This document shows positions 11,786-23,115 of a DNA stretch of 64,000 nt, in pieces. The translations under genes and the position numbers were made by a program. Under the pieces are notes generated by a model, which was not told where the DNA came from, did no database searches, and saw nothing but the letters and a program-made list of their open reading frames with translations. Source of the DNA: Perognathus longimembris pacificus (Eukaryota; Chordata; Mammalia; Rodentia; Heteromyidae); contig NC_063172.1 in the NCBI RefSeq assembly GCF_023159225.1, positions 37,700,832-37,764,831 of the forward strand, written 5' to 3'. Numbering within the stretch: the stretch's first letter is position 1; every line of letters begins with the position of its first letter.

Positions 11786-11930
11786 CCCTGTTACTTTGAC
11801 AAAATTTTGGAGCAGCTCAAGTAACTTGGCACTAGAGTCTATGGGGTTCTTTAGATACAGGACCATGTCATCTACAAAGAGGGAAAGTTTAGCTTCATCT
11901 TTTCCTGTTTGGATCACCTTTAATTTTTTC
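11786..11930 (-). mobile_element. L1 copy (a) continued (ORF2, RT thumb-side)
   Basis: It corresponds to 14308-14445 of copy (b): taccctgttactttgacaaa aligns with tatcctgctacattgccaaa there. Copy (a) is not seen beyond this point. Confidence 0.75.
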
Positions 11931-12140
11931 TGAATAATTACTTATTAATTGTCAAAGTGATACACAAAGGGGTTACAGTTTCATGCATAAGGCAGTGCAT
12001 ACATTTTTTGTACAGTTTGTTACCTCCCCCCTCATTTCCCTCTCTCCCCCCTCCCCCTTTTTCTCTCCCCTCATGAGTTGTTCAGTTGAATTACACCAGT
12101 TTTGTAAGTATTGCTTTTGGAGTCATTTGTCTTTTTTTTT
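11931..12140 (-). mobile_element. L1 3' UTR fragment (d)
   Basis: About 200 bp of 3' UTR, closest by eye to the UTR at 9033-9240 (shared ttctgaataatta start and gattacacaaagg-type block). It breaks off at a T-run before copy (b). It is either a separate 5'-truncated insertion or the tail of a larger disrupted element. Confidence 0.75.
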
Positions 12141-12150
12141 AGATCATTTC

Positions 12151-15100
12151 TTTTTTTAAATTTTATTGCAAACTGATATACAGAGTGGTTACAGTTTCAA
12201 ACGTTAGGCATTGGATACATTTCTTGTACTGTTTCTTACTTCCTCCCTCATTCCCCCCTCTTCCCTCCCCCTTCCCCTTTTTCCCCATGAGTTGTTCAGT
12301 AGATTTACACTAAACAGTTTTGCAAGTATTGCTTTTGTAATCAATTGTCTTTTTACCCAATGTCTATCGATTTTGGTATTCCCTTTCAGTTTCCTAGTTG
12401 AAATACCTGTATACACGGCTTCCAATGTACTCAGATAAGACACAGTGATAGTGCAGGTACAACCACAGGAAGGGGCTACAAGAGGATCATCAGTAATAGA
12501 AGCTATGATTTCATGTGGCATGTTGAAAGTAATTAAAACAATGATATTACAGTCGTTTCCATAACATGGAGTTCATTTCACTTAGTTCACTTAGTTCATT
12601 TCATCATCTTTTGTGTTCATAAGGGTATAGGTATTGGGCTCTTGTGATCCTCTGCTGTGACTAGCCTAAACCTGTGCTAATTATTCCCTATGAGGGAGAC
12701 CATAGAGTCCATGGTTCTTTGGGTCTGGCTCACTTCATTTAGTGTGATTTTTTCCAAGTCCTTCCATTTCCTTACAAATGGGGCAATGCCATTCTTTCTG
12801 ATAGAGGCATAAAATTACATTGTGTATATGTACCACATTTTCCTGATCCACTCATCTACTGAGGGGCATCTGGGTTGGTTCCAGATTCTAGCTATGACAA
12901 ATTGTGCTGCTATTAACATTGTTGTGCTGGTGGTTTTAGTGTGATTATGTTGTGGTCTTTTGGATAGATACCCAAAAGTAGAGCAGCTGGGTCATAGGGG
13001 AGCTCTATGTTTAGCCTTCAGAGGAATCTCCACACTGCTTGCCAGAGTGGCTGAACAAGATTACATTCCCACCAACAATGAAGTAGGGTTCCCTTTTGGC
13101 CACATCCCCTCCAACATTTGTCATTGTTAATTTTCTTGCTTTAGGACATTCTTACTGGGGTGAGATGGAATCTCAATGTTGTTTTGATTTGCATTTCTGT
13201 TATGGCCAGTGATGTAGAGCACTTTTTCATATGTCTCTTGGCCATTCTCATTTCCTCATCAGAGAAGGCTCTTTTTAAGTCTTTAGCCCACTTGTTGAGG
13301 GGAATACTGGTTCTTTGTGGTTTTGTTTTGGAAGAATGTAAATTTTTTAGTTCTGCACATATTTGAGATATGAGGCCTTTGTTCATTGTATGGCCAGTAA
13401 AGATCTTTTCCCAGTCTGTGGGCTTTCTGTTTATTTTGCGAACTATGTCCTTTGCCCTGCAGAAGCTTTGCAGTTTGATGCAGTCCCATTTGTCCATCCT
13501 TTCTTATATTTGTTACATTTCTGGGTCTTTGTTAAGGAAGTTCTGTCCTGTGCCAAGGAGCCCAAGTGTTTTTCCTACTACAGGGTATCTTTTAATTTCA
13601 AGGTCTTTGATCCATTTGGAATTGATTTTTGTGCAGGGTGATATATAAGATCTAGTTTTAGTTTGTTGCATGTGTTGAACCAGTTTTGCCAGCACCATTT
13701 GTTAAAGAGGCTATCTTTCTTCCAGACTATTTTTTTAGCTCCTTTATCAAAGATTAAGTAGGCATAGTTCTGTAGGTTCATTTCTGGGTCTTCAATTCTG
13801 TTCCATTGGTCTTCAGGCTTGTTCCAGTGCCAATACCAAGCTGTTTTTATTACTAAAGCTTTATAATACAGCTTGAAGTTGGGTATTATAATTCTTCCAG
13901 CACTGTTCTGTCTGCTTAGGATTGTTTTTGCTATTCGTGGTCTTTTACTGTTCTACATAAATTTCTGGATTGCTTCCTCTATTTCATTAAAAATTGTGTT
14001 GGGATATTAATGGGTATTACATTGAATTTGTAGATAGTCTTTGGCAATCCTGCCATTTGAATTATATTAATCCTTCCAATCCAGGAGCATGGGAGGTTCT
14101 TCCATTTCCTTAGTTCTGCCTTAATTTCATTTTTCATGTTTTTAAAGTTCTCATCATAGAGGTCTTTCACTTCTTTGGTTAAGGTTATTCCTAGGTATTT
14201 TATGTTTTTTGAGGCTATTGCAAAAGGAGTTGCTTTCCTGATTTCAGCCTCGGCACTGGGGTCATTAGCATATAGAAATGCCATTGATTTTTGAGGGTTT
14301 ATTTTATATCCTGCTACATTGCCAAAGTTCTGGATCAGCTCTAGTAGCTTCAGAGTAGAGTCAATGGGGTTCTTTACGTATAGGATCATGTCATCTGGGA
14401 AGACAGAACATTTAACTTCATTGTTTCCTATTCGGTTCCCTTTTATATTTTCTTCTTGCCTAAAGGAATTCGTAGAGAAGGGGAGAGAGCGGACATCACT
14501 GTCTTGCTCCTGATTTTAAAGGTAATGGCTTTAGTTTTTCACTGTTTAGTATTTTGCTTGCTGTTGGTTTGTCATAGACTGCCTTTATTATATTCAGGAG
14601 TGTTCCCTGGAATCCCAGTTTTTCCAGGACTTTTAGCATAAATGGGTGCTGGGTTTTATCGAATACCTTTTCCGCATCCAGAGATATAACCATGTGGTTC
14701 TTTACCTTGCTCCGGTTGCTGTGGTGGATTACATTAATTGGCTTGCGTATATTGAACCAACTTTGCATCCCTGGGATGAATCCAGTTTGACCATGGCATA
14801 TGATTTTTTTGATGACCTGTTGAAGTCGATTAGCAAGAATTTTGTTGAGAATTTTTGCATCTATGTTCATCAGGGAAATCTATCTATTGTTCTCTTTCCA
14901 TAATGAGTCCTTGCCTAGTTTCGGGATGAGGGTTATACTGGCTTCATAGAATATGTCTGGTAGTGAACTTTTTGTTTCAATTTCATTGAAGAGTTTGAGA
15001 AATATTGGTGTGAGTTCTGTTTTGAAGGCCTTGTAGAATTCTGCTGTGAATCCGTCTGGACCTGGGCTTTACTTGGATGGTAGATCACTTATTGCCGTTT

Positions 15101-17235
15101 GTATTTCAATGCTGGATATGGGTCTGTTCAGAAGGTTTAAATCTTCATGGTTGAGTTTGGGGATATCAGTTTTTTCTAGAAAATCATCTATTTCTTCCAG
15201 GTTCTTGAATTTGTTGGCGTAAAGGTTTGCAAAATAGTCCCTTAATGTGTTCTGAATTTTGGTTGTTTCTCTGGTGTTTCTGTACCTGTTTCATCTCTGA
15301 TCTAGTTTATCTGGGTTTGCTGCTTTTGTTTTTTGGTCAGGTTTGCTAGGGGTGTGTCCATCTTGTTAATTTTTTCAAAGAACCAACTCTTTGTTTTGTT
15401 GATTCTTTCGATGTTTTTTTTTTGTCTCTAATTCATTTAATTCTAATTTGATTTTAATTATTTGCTTCTGTCTATTGACTTGGGGTTTGGCTTGTTGTTC
15501 TCTTTCGAGGAGATTAAGGTGCTTCCTTAAGTTGTTGAGTTGCTGTTTCTCCAGTTTGTTGATGTAGGCACTCAGAAATATAAATTTCCCTCTGAGTACT
15601 GCCTTTGCTGTGTCCCACAGGAGCTGGTACTTTGTGTACTCATCTTGGTTGAATTCCATAAACATTTGAATTTCTGTTCTAATTTATTCATTGACCCACT
15701 GATGATTCAGCAGTGTATTGTTTAGTCTCCATGTATTGTAGCATTTTCTGCCGTGACTGTTTGAGTTGAGTTTATTCCATTGTGGTCTGAGAGAATGCAG
15801 GGAATGGTTTTGGTACGTCTGCATTTGTACAGGTTTTCTTTGTGCCCTAAGATGTGATCTATTTTGGGGAATGTTCCATGTGCTGCTTAAAAGAATGTGT
15901 ATTCAGTTGTTGCTGGATGGAATATTCTGTAGATGTCAGTTAAGTCTAGTTGGTCCATGCAGTTGTTTAGTTCTGTGGTTTCTTTATTTAGTATTTGGGG
16001 TGTTGATCTGTCCAGAGGTAAAATTGGAGTGTTAAAGTCCCCAACTATCAATGTATTCCGGTCTATGAGTGGTTTTGGAGTCAGTAGTGTTTGTTTGATG
16101 AAGTTGGGTGCTCCTATTTGGTGTGGAGATATTTAGGATGGTTATATCCTCCTGTAGGAGAGATCCATTTATTAGTATGTAGTAAACTTCTTTGTCTCTT
16201 CTTACAATTTTTAATTTGAAGTCAATTTTGTCTGATACTAGGATTGCAACACCAGCCTGCTTATGGTGGCCATTTACTTGATAGATTTGATTCCAGCCTT
16301 TCACTTTTAGAAGATGTTTGCTTTGCTGGATAGATGTGTCTCTTGGAGGAAGCAGAAAGATGGATCTTGATTTTTGATCCAACTTATGAGCCTATGTTGT
16401 TTGATTGGAGAATTAAGTCCATTAATGTTGAGAGTTAGGATTGAGAGATGATCGTTTGTTCCATTCATTATATCTACCTCGTTAAAAACTGTGTCTTCCC
16501 ATTTCTTGACCTAATATTCTGCTTTTCTATTTAGGATTCATTTCTCTGTCTATATTGTGATCTTGATTATTTTCTCTGTATAGTACACCTTTGAGGATTT
16601 TCTGTAAAGCTAGTTTGGTGGAGATATATTGTTTCAGTTTTTTCTTACTGTGGAAGACTTATTTGACCTTGGGCAATGAATGATAGTTTAGCTAGGTACA
16701 CATTCTTGGTTGGTAGTTATTTTTATTTAAAGTTTGGTATACTTCATTCCAGGCTCTCCTTGTTTTCATGGTCTCTGCTGAGAAGTCTGGGGTAATTCTG
16801 ATTGGTTTTCCTTTATATGTGATTGTTTTCTTCTCCCTAACAGTTTTAAGGGTTCTTTCCTTGGACTCTATTGATCCTGTTTTGATCACAATGTGTGTTT
16901 ACTTCATTAATTTGGTTTTGAGTGCTGTCTCTCAAATCTTTTAGCTTGGTAGCTATCTTTTCATTTGACTCTTGAATTTAATTTATCTTTCTATTTGTTG
17001 AGGCCATGAAATCATCTATTACTTTTTGGATGGATTGATGTATTGATTCAAACTTTTCATTTAACATGTTTATCAGTAGGCTTTGTAGAGCATTTTGAGA
17101 CTTCTCTTCTGTACCTTTGATTGACTGCTCTGCTTCCTGCTTGTTTTGAGTGGGAGATAAGACTCCATTGTTTGCCATTTTTCTTGTGTTTCTTTTGCCC
17201 ATTGGCATTGGGAATGCCAATCTACAAGCAATTGT
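12151..17235 (-). mobile_element. L1 copy (b), long element with ORF2 and ORF1 remnants
   Basis: The minus-strand L1 runs from its A-tail (T-run at 12151) through the 3' UTR, ORF2 (12617 to about 16470) and ORF1 (about 16690-17244). It is the most complete copy in the window. Both ORFs carry frameshifts and stops, and ORF1 has internal deletions. What lies upstream of ORF1 (17245-18095) may be its 5' UTR, but I cannot prove it. Confidence 0.9.
12617..16470 (-). pseudogene. L1 ORF2p remnant, copy (b)
   Basis: ORF2p nicks target DNA and reverse-transcribes L1 RNA. From the N-terminal side the remnant shows LTLNINGL and LQETHL (endonuclease Asn and Glu motifs kept in this copy). Next come the GW..Y.VNGHHKQAGVAILV block and a coiled or linker part (15375-15665). 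The RT core block [10 protein letters not shown] lies at 14496-14870. The active-site loop reads FPDD instead of FADD near 14385-14400. A 136-codon open stretch (13979-14389) and the C-terminal [17 protein letters not shown] and HLTPVRMS blocks (13141-13497) follow. The reading frame is broken many times, so it is non-functional. Confidence 0.93.
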
Positions 17236-17244
17236 GAGCACCAT
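16690..17244 (-). pseudogene. L1 ORF1p remnant with internal deletions, copy (b)
   Basis: ORF1p is the RNA-binding chaperone of the L1 particle. The N-terminus (MGKRNTRKMANN... PTQNKQEAEQS) is at 16978-17244. The C-terminal RNA-binding domain (REKKTITYKGKPIRITPDFS) is at 16692-16889. Compared with copy (c), roughly 16 codons are missing after NEKFE. About 420 bp are also missing between the TQNQINEV-equivalent and the IKTGSIE block, which removes most of the coiled coil. The join at about 16885-16900 shifts the frame. Confidence 0.85.
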
Positions 17245-18095
17245 TTAAGACCCAAAGCAGAACTTACCAAGCACTGTTGTGTAAATCTTAGTTCACAATT
17301 ATATACAGATACCTCGTATATGTGTATATAAAATTAGATTTGGTGTTCCTAAAGAATACAATTTTGATATAACAACCAATCCTGAGCCCTGTATTCAATA
17401 GTTACTTATTTACTGTTATGACACTATGAGCAATTTTTGTTCTTATATTAAGTTCTTTTTGGACTGGATGGCTTTGCCTTTGAACCTCTTTGATTCACTG
17501 TGATTGAGCAGGGATACCTTCTATCCAATAACCAGGGGTCAATGGAATCTGGAGGTACTGGAAGTAAATCAGGAGGGTAAGTTGGAGGTACTAAAGAGAA
17601 TATAGTAATGTGTATGTGGGGGGTGATGATTTGGTTTAGTTTCAGTGAAGTGGAAATGCGGAGAAGAGTAGAATCAGTAGAAAGAACAAGGTTAAAATGA
17701 TAGACAATGGAGTGTTAACAGAAAAGAGTGGAGGTGTTATTCATAGGAAAGCAAATTTTTAAAGAAAGAGAATGTGAGGAGAGAAATAAAGTAAAAATAC
17801 TGGAAGACCAATGCACAAAACAAAAAAGTTATTTAAAAAAAGAAAAAAAAACACAAATGAATAAGCAAAAAAAAAAAACTTGATAAAAAAACAGGTTAAA
17901 AATAGAAAACAAAAAATCAATGACTTTTCAGAAGTGAACAAAAAACAACAACACTTAAATAAATGTTTTGAAAAGAAAAAAAAATGGAGTCTTCCTTGTT
18001 TGGATGGGGTTTCTCCAGTCTCTAGTTTCCTTGCGATGGTCTGCAGTCTATTTTGCTGCTTGGCTGGTTTGACTTGCTTTCAGTTTGCAGGGGGT
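17245..18095. other. Segment between two L1 copies, possible L1 5' UTR
   Basis: It begins where copies (b) and (c) stop matching (after caagca, 17229 and 20140). It is AT-rich with a long A-rich patch (17750-17990). It then turns more GC-rich (18000-18095: ggatggggtttctccagtct, gcgatggtctgcagtc) just before copy (c) starts. Position and composition would suit a minus-strand L1 5' UTR, but no second copy is available in the window for comparison. Confidence 0.35.
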
Positions 18096-18133
18096 GGATC
18101 TGTTCTGACATTTGAATTTCTGATCTAATTTCT

Positions 18134-18952
18134 TCACTGACCCACTGGTGGTTCAGCAATGTGTTGTTTAGTTTCCATGCATTGTAAAGTTTTCTGTGGT
18201 GGCTGTTTGAGTTGAGCTCTAATTTTATTCCACTGTGGTGAGAGAATGCAGGGAATGATTTCGATACTTAGGAATTTGTACAGATTTGATTTGTGCCCTA
18301 GGATGTGATCTATTTTGAAGAATGTTCCATGTGCTGCTGAAAAGAATGTATATTCTGGTGTTGCTGGATGGAATATTCTGTAGATGTCGATTAAGTCTAG
18401 TTCATCTATGCAATTGTTTAGTTCTGTGGTTTCTTTGTTCAGGTTTTGGCGTGTTGTTCTGTCCAGAGGTGACAGTGGAGTGTTAAAATCTCCAACTATC
18501 AATGTGTTTGAGTCTAGGAGTGATTTCAGAGTCTGTAGTATTTGTTTGATGACATTGAGTGCCCCTGTATGGGGTGTAAACATTTAGGATGGTTATATAT
18601 CCTCCATTAGGTGAGATCCCTTTATTAGTATGTAGTAACCTTCTTCGTCTCTTACCATTTTTAATTTGAAGTCAATTTTATCTGATAGTAGGATTGCCAC
18701 TTCAGCCTGTTTATGAGGGCCATTTGCTTGGTGGATTTTATTCCAGCCTTTCACTTTTAGAAAATGTTTGCTTTTTCTGTATAGATGTGTCCCTTGGAGG
18801 CAGCAGAAAGTTGGCTCTTGATTTTTGATCCAACTTATGAGCCTATGTTGTTTAACTGGAAAATTAAGTCCATTAATATTGAGAGTTAGGTTCGAGAGAT
18901 GATCATGTGTTCCTTTCATTATAGCTATCTTTGTAAAGACTGTGTCTTCCAA
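18134..18952 (-). pseudogene. L1 ORF2p endonuclease-domain remnant, copy (c)
   Basis: This is an apurinic-type endonuclease domain, in two frames. Codons in 18593-18952 give LTLNINGLNFPVKQHRLISW then CLQGTHL; the expected catalytic Glu of the LQETHL motif is Gly here (caa ggg aca on the minus strand). Codons in 18134-18583 give LIVGDFNTPLSPLDR and DHILGHK, the later endonuclease motifs. A frameshift separates them near 18590. The RT domain is not present. Confidence 0.9.
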
Positions 18953-19089
18953 ATTCTTGTTCTAATAACCCAGTTTTCTATTTAGGGTTCATTTCTCTGT
19001 CTGCATTGTGATCTTGGTTATTTTCCATGTGTAAGACATTCTTGAGGATTTTCTGTAATGCTGGTTTGGTGGAGATATATTGTTTCAGT

Positions 19090-20130
19090 TTTTTCTTACT
19101 GTGGAAGACTTTTATTTGACCTTCGGCTATGAATGATAGTTTAGCTGGGTACACATTCTTGGTTGGTAGTTATTTTTATTTAAAGTTTGGCATACTTCAT
19201 TCCAGGCTCTCCTTGCTTTCATGGTCTCTGCTGAGAAGTCTAGAGTGATTCTGATTGGTTTTCCTTTATATGTGATTGTTTTCTTCTCCCTAACAAGCTT
19301 TAAAGATTCTTTCCTTAGTCTCTATTGATCCTGTTTTGATTTCAATGTGTTGGTAGGATATCCCATTCTGGTCTGGTCTGTTTGGGGTTCTAATTGCTAT
19401 TTGTATCTGTATAGGCCTATCCTTCTGGATATTTGGGGAGTTCTCTGCTATTATTCTGTTGAACATATTGTCCATTCCATTAACTTCTTTCTCTAGGTTT
19501 TCCTCGATACCTTTAATTGGACTTCCTGATTGTATCTTGGAGCTCCTGAAGTGATCTGTTTTACTGATTGGATTGGTTTTGTATTCTTTTTGTTCTTTTT
19601 CCATAGATTCTACAGAATCTGAAGTTCCTGATATTTTATCCTGTACTTCATCTAGTCTTCTCTGTAAGCTAGCTAGTTGATTTTGAATCTCCCTTGCTTC
19701 TAACTGGTCTTTCTTGATGGCTTCCATGTCTTTGCTATAATTTTTGCTTAGGTCCTGTATGGACTTCTTTACTTCATTAATTTGGTTCTGAGTGCTGTTT
19801 CTCAAATCTTTTAGCTGGGTAGCTATCTTTTCATAGGACTCTTCAAGTTCATTTATCTTTCTATTTGTAGAAGCCATGAAATCCTCTATTGATTTACTGG
19901 TAGATTGATGTATTAATCTTTGGCTTGCCTCCTCATGCTCTAGAATACTTGTCTGAAGATATTCAAACTTTTCATTTAACTTTTTCATCAGCAGAGTTTG
20001 TAGAGCATTTGGAGGGTTCTCTTCTAGGTCTTTGACTGCACTATTTCCTGCTTATTTTGAGTGGGAGATGAGATTCCCTGGTTTACCAACTTTCTTGTGC
20101 TTCTTCTGCTCATTTGGATTGGAAATGCCA
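19090..20130 (-). pseudogene. L1 ORF1p, best-preserved copy (c)
   Basis: ORF1p trimerises through a coiled coil and binds L1 RNA. The N-terminus (MSRRSTRKLVNQGISSPTQ) lies in one frame at about 20024-20130. After a frameshift a 232-codon frame (19290-19988) carries the coiled coil (heptad-like INELEESYEKIATQLKDL to LQRRLDEVQDKIS). It then carries the RNA-recognition-type domain (NMFNRIIAENSPN, RTPNRPDQNG). The C-terminal part (ITYKGKPIR-like) continues in another frame below 19290. At least two frameshifts make it a pseudogene. Confidence 0.9.
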
Positions 20131-20167
20131 ATCTGCAAGCACAAAAAAATATAGAAAATGTTGGATA

Positions 20168-20275
20168 TAAAAGTCCTATGGAGTTTTCTGCACAAGGTGG
20201 CTTTGAACCATGATCCTCTGATCTTAGCCACGTGAGTAACAAGGATTACAAGAATGAGCTACCCAGGCTGTCTCC
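20168..20275 (-). mobile_element. B1-like SINE left-monomer fragment
   Basis: Reverse of the B1-like head: ggctttgaaccatgatcctc, tgagtaacaaggattacaag, aatgagctacccaggctg. It lies just upstream of L1 copy (c); the right monomer is missing. Confidence 0.6.
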
Positions 20276-20908
20276 TAATTGATTTTAGTACATTCCTCTC
20301 ACTTTTAACAAATCTCTCTCTTTATTTAGCTGGTCCAAAAGGGTTGCCAATAGAAAATAAGACAATTAGAATGTTTCTAAATTTCATAAAACTTTCAGCT
20401 TGGTAGATACAAACCCTAGACAAATAGCATACTGTGAATTGGTATTTTGAAAACATTTACTTTGCACTATAAAAGGCTCATTTTGTAATAAAATATTAAC
20501 ATATTTAACTGAATGTCCTTGTTAACTTGAATTTCTTTGACATCTTATTTTATATTTGTAAAGTATTTTTACAATTACCTATAATATTTTATATTTTTGG
20601 TGGAAAGCAAGATTGCTTTCTTAACAAACTGGATAAATTCCTTCCATCTCAATAAATCTCTTGAAATGACCCTAAATTTCTTATAAGTACTTTAATATTA
20701 TTCTGCATATAAAATACTTTCCCTTGGTAGATTTTATGCAACTCCTGCTTTCAGCAAAGGTGACCTTTAAAATATATGTTTCCATAATAGGAAATATAAT
20801 CCTAATGGAGAACTGTATCTACATGCACTAAGACTTTCCCAGAACATGTGGGTAACTAAACTTCCTTTGTGTAGGGCAGTTAGAGATGTAGGAAATACAA
20901 ATTGAATT
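20276..20908. other. Unique AT-rich gap
   Basis: No gene, L1 or SINE recognised. Confidence 0.45.
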
Positions 20909-20925
20909 AATAAGTACAATTTTTT

Positions 20926-21126
20926 TTTTTTTTGTCCAGTCCTGGGCCTTGGACTCAGGGCCTGAGCACCATCCCTGGCTTCTTCCCGCTCAAGGCGAGC
21001 ACCCTGCCAACTGAACCACAGCACCCCTTCTGGCCATTTTCCATATATGTAGTGCTGGGGAATCGAACCGAGAGCTTCATGTGTAGGAGGCAAGCACTCT
21101 TGCCACTAGGCCATATTCCCAGCCCC
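20926..21126 (-). mobile_element. IDL-Geo SINE with perfect target-site duplication
   Basis: A T-run (A-tail), then reversed Geo (gtccagtcctgggccttgga, gagcaccatccctggcttct) and reversed ID-like monomer (ctggggaatcgaaccgagag, ccactaggccatattcccag). It is flanked by aataagtacaatttttt at 20909-20925 and 21127-21143, a perfect 17-bp duplication. It is a young or well-preserved insertion. Confidence 0.95.
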
Positions 21127-21403
21127 AATAAGTACAATTTTTTAAGCTATGCTCATATAAGTAATTAAAGTTACTGTGCAATTATTCTCACACTCTAGTA
21201 AGCTGTTTGACTATAACTCTAACTGCTGTACATCTTTTATATAATACTGCAAGTTTGCAACATACATTACTTATAGTTCTCTAGCTATGGATGTAACATT
21301 ATAAAATAATGACCATCATACATTATTCTTAAAATTATAGCAATACAAGTATATTCCTTTTAATATAGGTTTTCATACAGTATGAACCACTCTATCAATA
21401 TCC

Positions 21404-21453
<50 letters not shown>
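21404..21453. repeat. (ATCT)n microsatellite
   Basis: About 12 units of TATC/ATCT, adjoining the tail side of a reversed B1 fragment and probably grown from its A-tail. Confidence 0.95.
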
Positions 21454-21454
21454 A

Positions 21455-21537
21455 ATCTATTTGGATACAGAATATGACTATGTAATCCAGGCTGGCCTCA
21501 AACTTTCTATTCTTTTGACACCACACCTGTCTCTAAC
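21455..21537 (-). mobile_element. B1 SINE fragment
   Basis: Reverse 7SL-derived B1: atgtaatccaggctggcctc followed by aaactttctattcttttgac and caccacacctg. It is 5'-incomplete. Confidence 0.65.
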
Positions 21538-22253
21538 TACTTCATCATTAAAATACATCAATTTCCTAAGTCACAATTACTATATTTTATAATATTCAAA
21601 TTACAATACATTATCTTATATTACTATATTATATTAGTACATATTATATTATTCAAAGTCCTTTAATGTCAGGCTTATACTTCACTCTTCACAGTACCTC
21701 TAAAGGGAAGGACAGCAAAGTTCTATAATTCCATCAATATAACCAGTTAGTTTTACAAATTATAATTTATAATAATGATAGTCAATGTTTAAATAATTTC
21801 TTACATAAACTTTTAAACAAACTAATAGAATCCTTTCTATATACTTCTCAAAGGATCTAAGCTACCTTTATCCTATTACACAACCATATAAAGAGATCTT
21901 CTGAGGTATTTAGATGATACAAAGACTGAGGAGTTAAAATATGCTGTAGTTGTTGTGACCAAAATTGACCCACTTAACATCTAACTATGGTTCGTTTATC
22001 CAAACTACAAACACTGTCCTGTCCTAACAGCAAAATTCAGAGAGATATTAGATTGTAAGTATTGACGTCACTATGAAGTACTTTATAAAATTCAGAAAGG
22101 TACACCATGAATTCTCAAAGAACAGTAAAGTATCTGTTTTTGAAATCACAGTTTAGCCAAACATGTAAGCATTTATATTAAAGGCTTTGAAATCGGTCTG
22201 TGCAATACATCCATAAGAATCTGTCTTCTAAATAACCAGCAAAAACTAAGCTT
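21538..22253. other. AT-rich unique stretch
   Basis: Tandem-like att/tata patches around 21590-21650; otherwise nothing recognised. Confidence 0.4.
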
Positions 22254-22335
22254 GTAAGCATGGCTCAAGTGGTAAAGGTGCACCTGAGTAAGTGGGAAAC
22301 CCTAAGTTCAAGTGGTAATATGAAGAAAAAAACTA
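22254..22335 (+). mobile_element. tRNA-like SINE fragment
   Basis: It has catggctcaagtggtaaagg (A-box-like) and ccctaagttcaagtggtaat (B-box-like), then an A-rich tail. It resembles the right monomer of old rodent composite SINEs. Confidence 0.55.
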
Positions 22336-22539
22336 GAAAAGAAAAAGTAATTATAAATGATGATGTGATCCCTGACTTTAGCCAAAATAAAATCTCACAA
22401 TAGCCTCAATACAATTACTTGGAATTGAATAGTCAGGTGGAAATACTACAATGAATACGATGAATGTAGAGGTGAAAAGGATCATAATTAATAAAGGCAT
22501 TGCAATTACCTTTATTAGTATCTATTAATGCCTTCCAAA

Positions 22540-23115
22540 CAATGGGATATAATTATCAATAAAGCAGCTGCATAATACACATTCTTGCCAGTAAACCATG
22601 GATATTTCTCCAAAATAGATCACATTCTGGCCATAAAACAAGTCTTGGCAAATATACGGAAACTTAAATCATCCCAATATCATATCAGATCACAATAGAG
22701 TAAAAGTCGAGCTCAAAAGTTATAGAAATAACAAAATAAAAACAAATCAAATGTAAAGAGATCAAACAACATAATATTAAATGATGAGCCTTTCAAGAAC
22801 TAAGGTGAAAAACTTAAAAGATCCTTACATCCAATTAAAATGAGAATAAGTCTACCAAGACTTTTGTGATACGCAAAGGTAATGCAAAGAGGAATGTTTC
22901 CAGGGGTGAGGGCCTGAAAAATCTCTAGCTATTGCACATAAATATTCTAATAATTTTCTTCAAGAGTCTAGAAAAACATGAACTTTGGAAGCCCAAATCT
23001 AGTAGACAAAAAGAAATCATAAAAAAGAAAGATATCAGTGAAACAGAGACAGCAACAAAAAACAAATATACAACAAAATTGATGAAACAAAAAATTGGTT
23101 CTTTGAAAAGAAGTT
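22540..23115 (+). mobile_element. Old L1 ORF2 fragment (sense)
   Basis: Sense-strand blocks typical of ORF2 between endonuclease and RT are present but heavily mutated. One is caaaatagatcacattctgg-ccataaaacaagtcttggc. Others are agagatcaaacaacata and gaaacaaaaaattggttctt with tgaaaag (the AKLIIWF..EK-type region). It is far older than the minus-strand L1s of the window and belongs to a different subfamily. Confidence 0.75.

Larger units (their letters stand above)
18096..20150 (-). mobile_element. L1 copy (c), 5' half only (ORF2 endonuclease plus ORF1)
   Basis: It matches copy (b) from about 15665 upward (gacccactggtggttcagca versus gacccactgatgattcagca) and continues through ORF1. The RT, C-terminal domain and 3' UTR are absent at its low-coordinate end. 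It therefore cannot be an ordinary 5'-truncated insertion; it lost its 3' half by deletion or was split by another insertion. Confidence 0.88.

Noticed and set aside
19290..19988. 232-codon coiled-coil frame as a host gene
   Set aside because: It has the ORF1p domain order and is followed, on the same strand, by L1 ORF2 endonuclease sequence.
21404..21453. Short regular repeats as a CRISPR-like array
   Set aside because: It is a tetranucleotide microsatellite in a mammalian genome, with no spacers.
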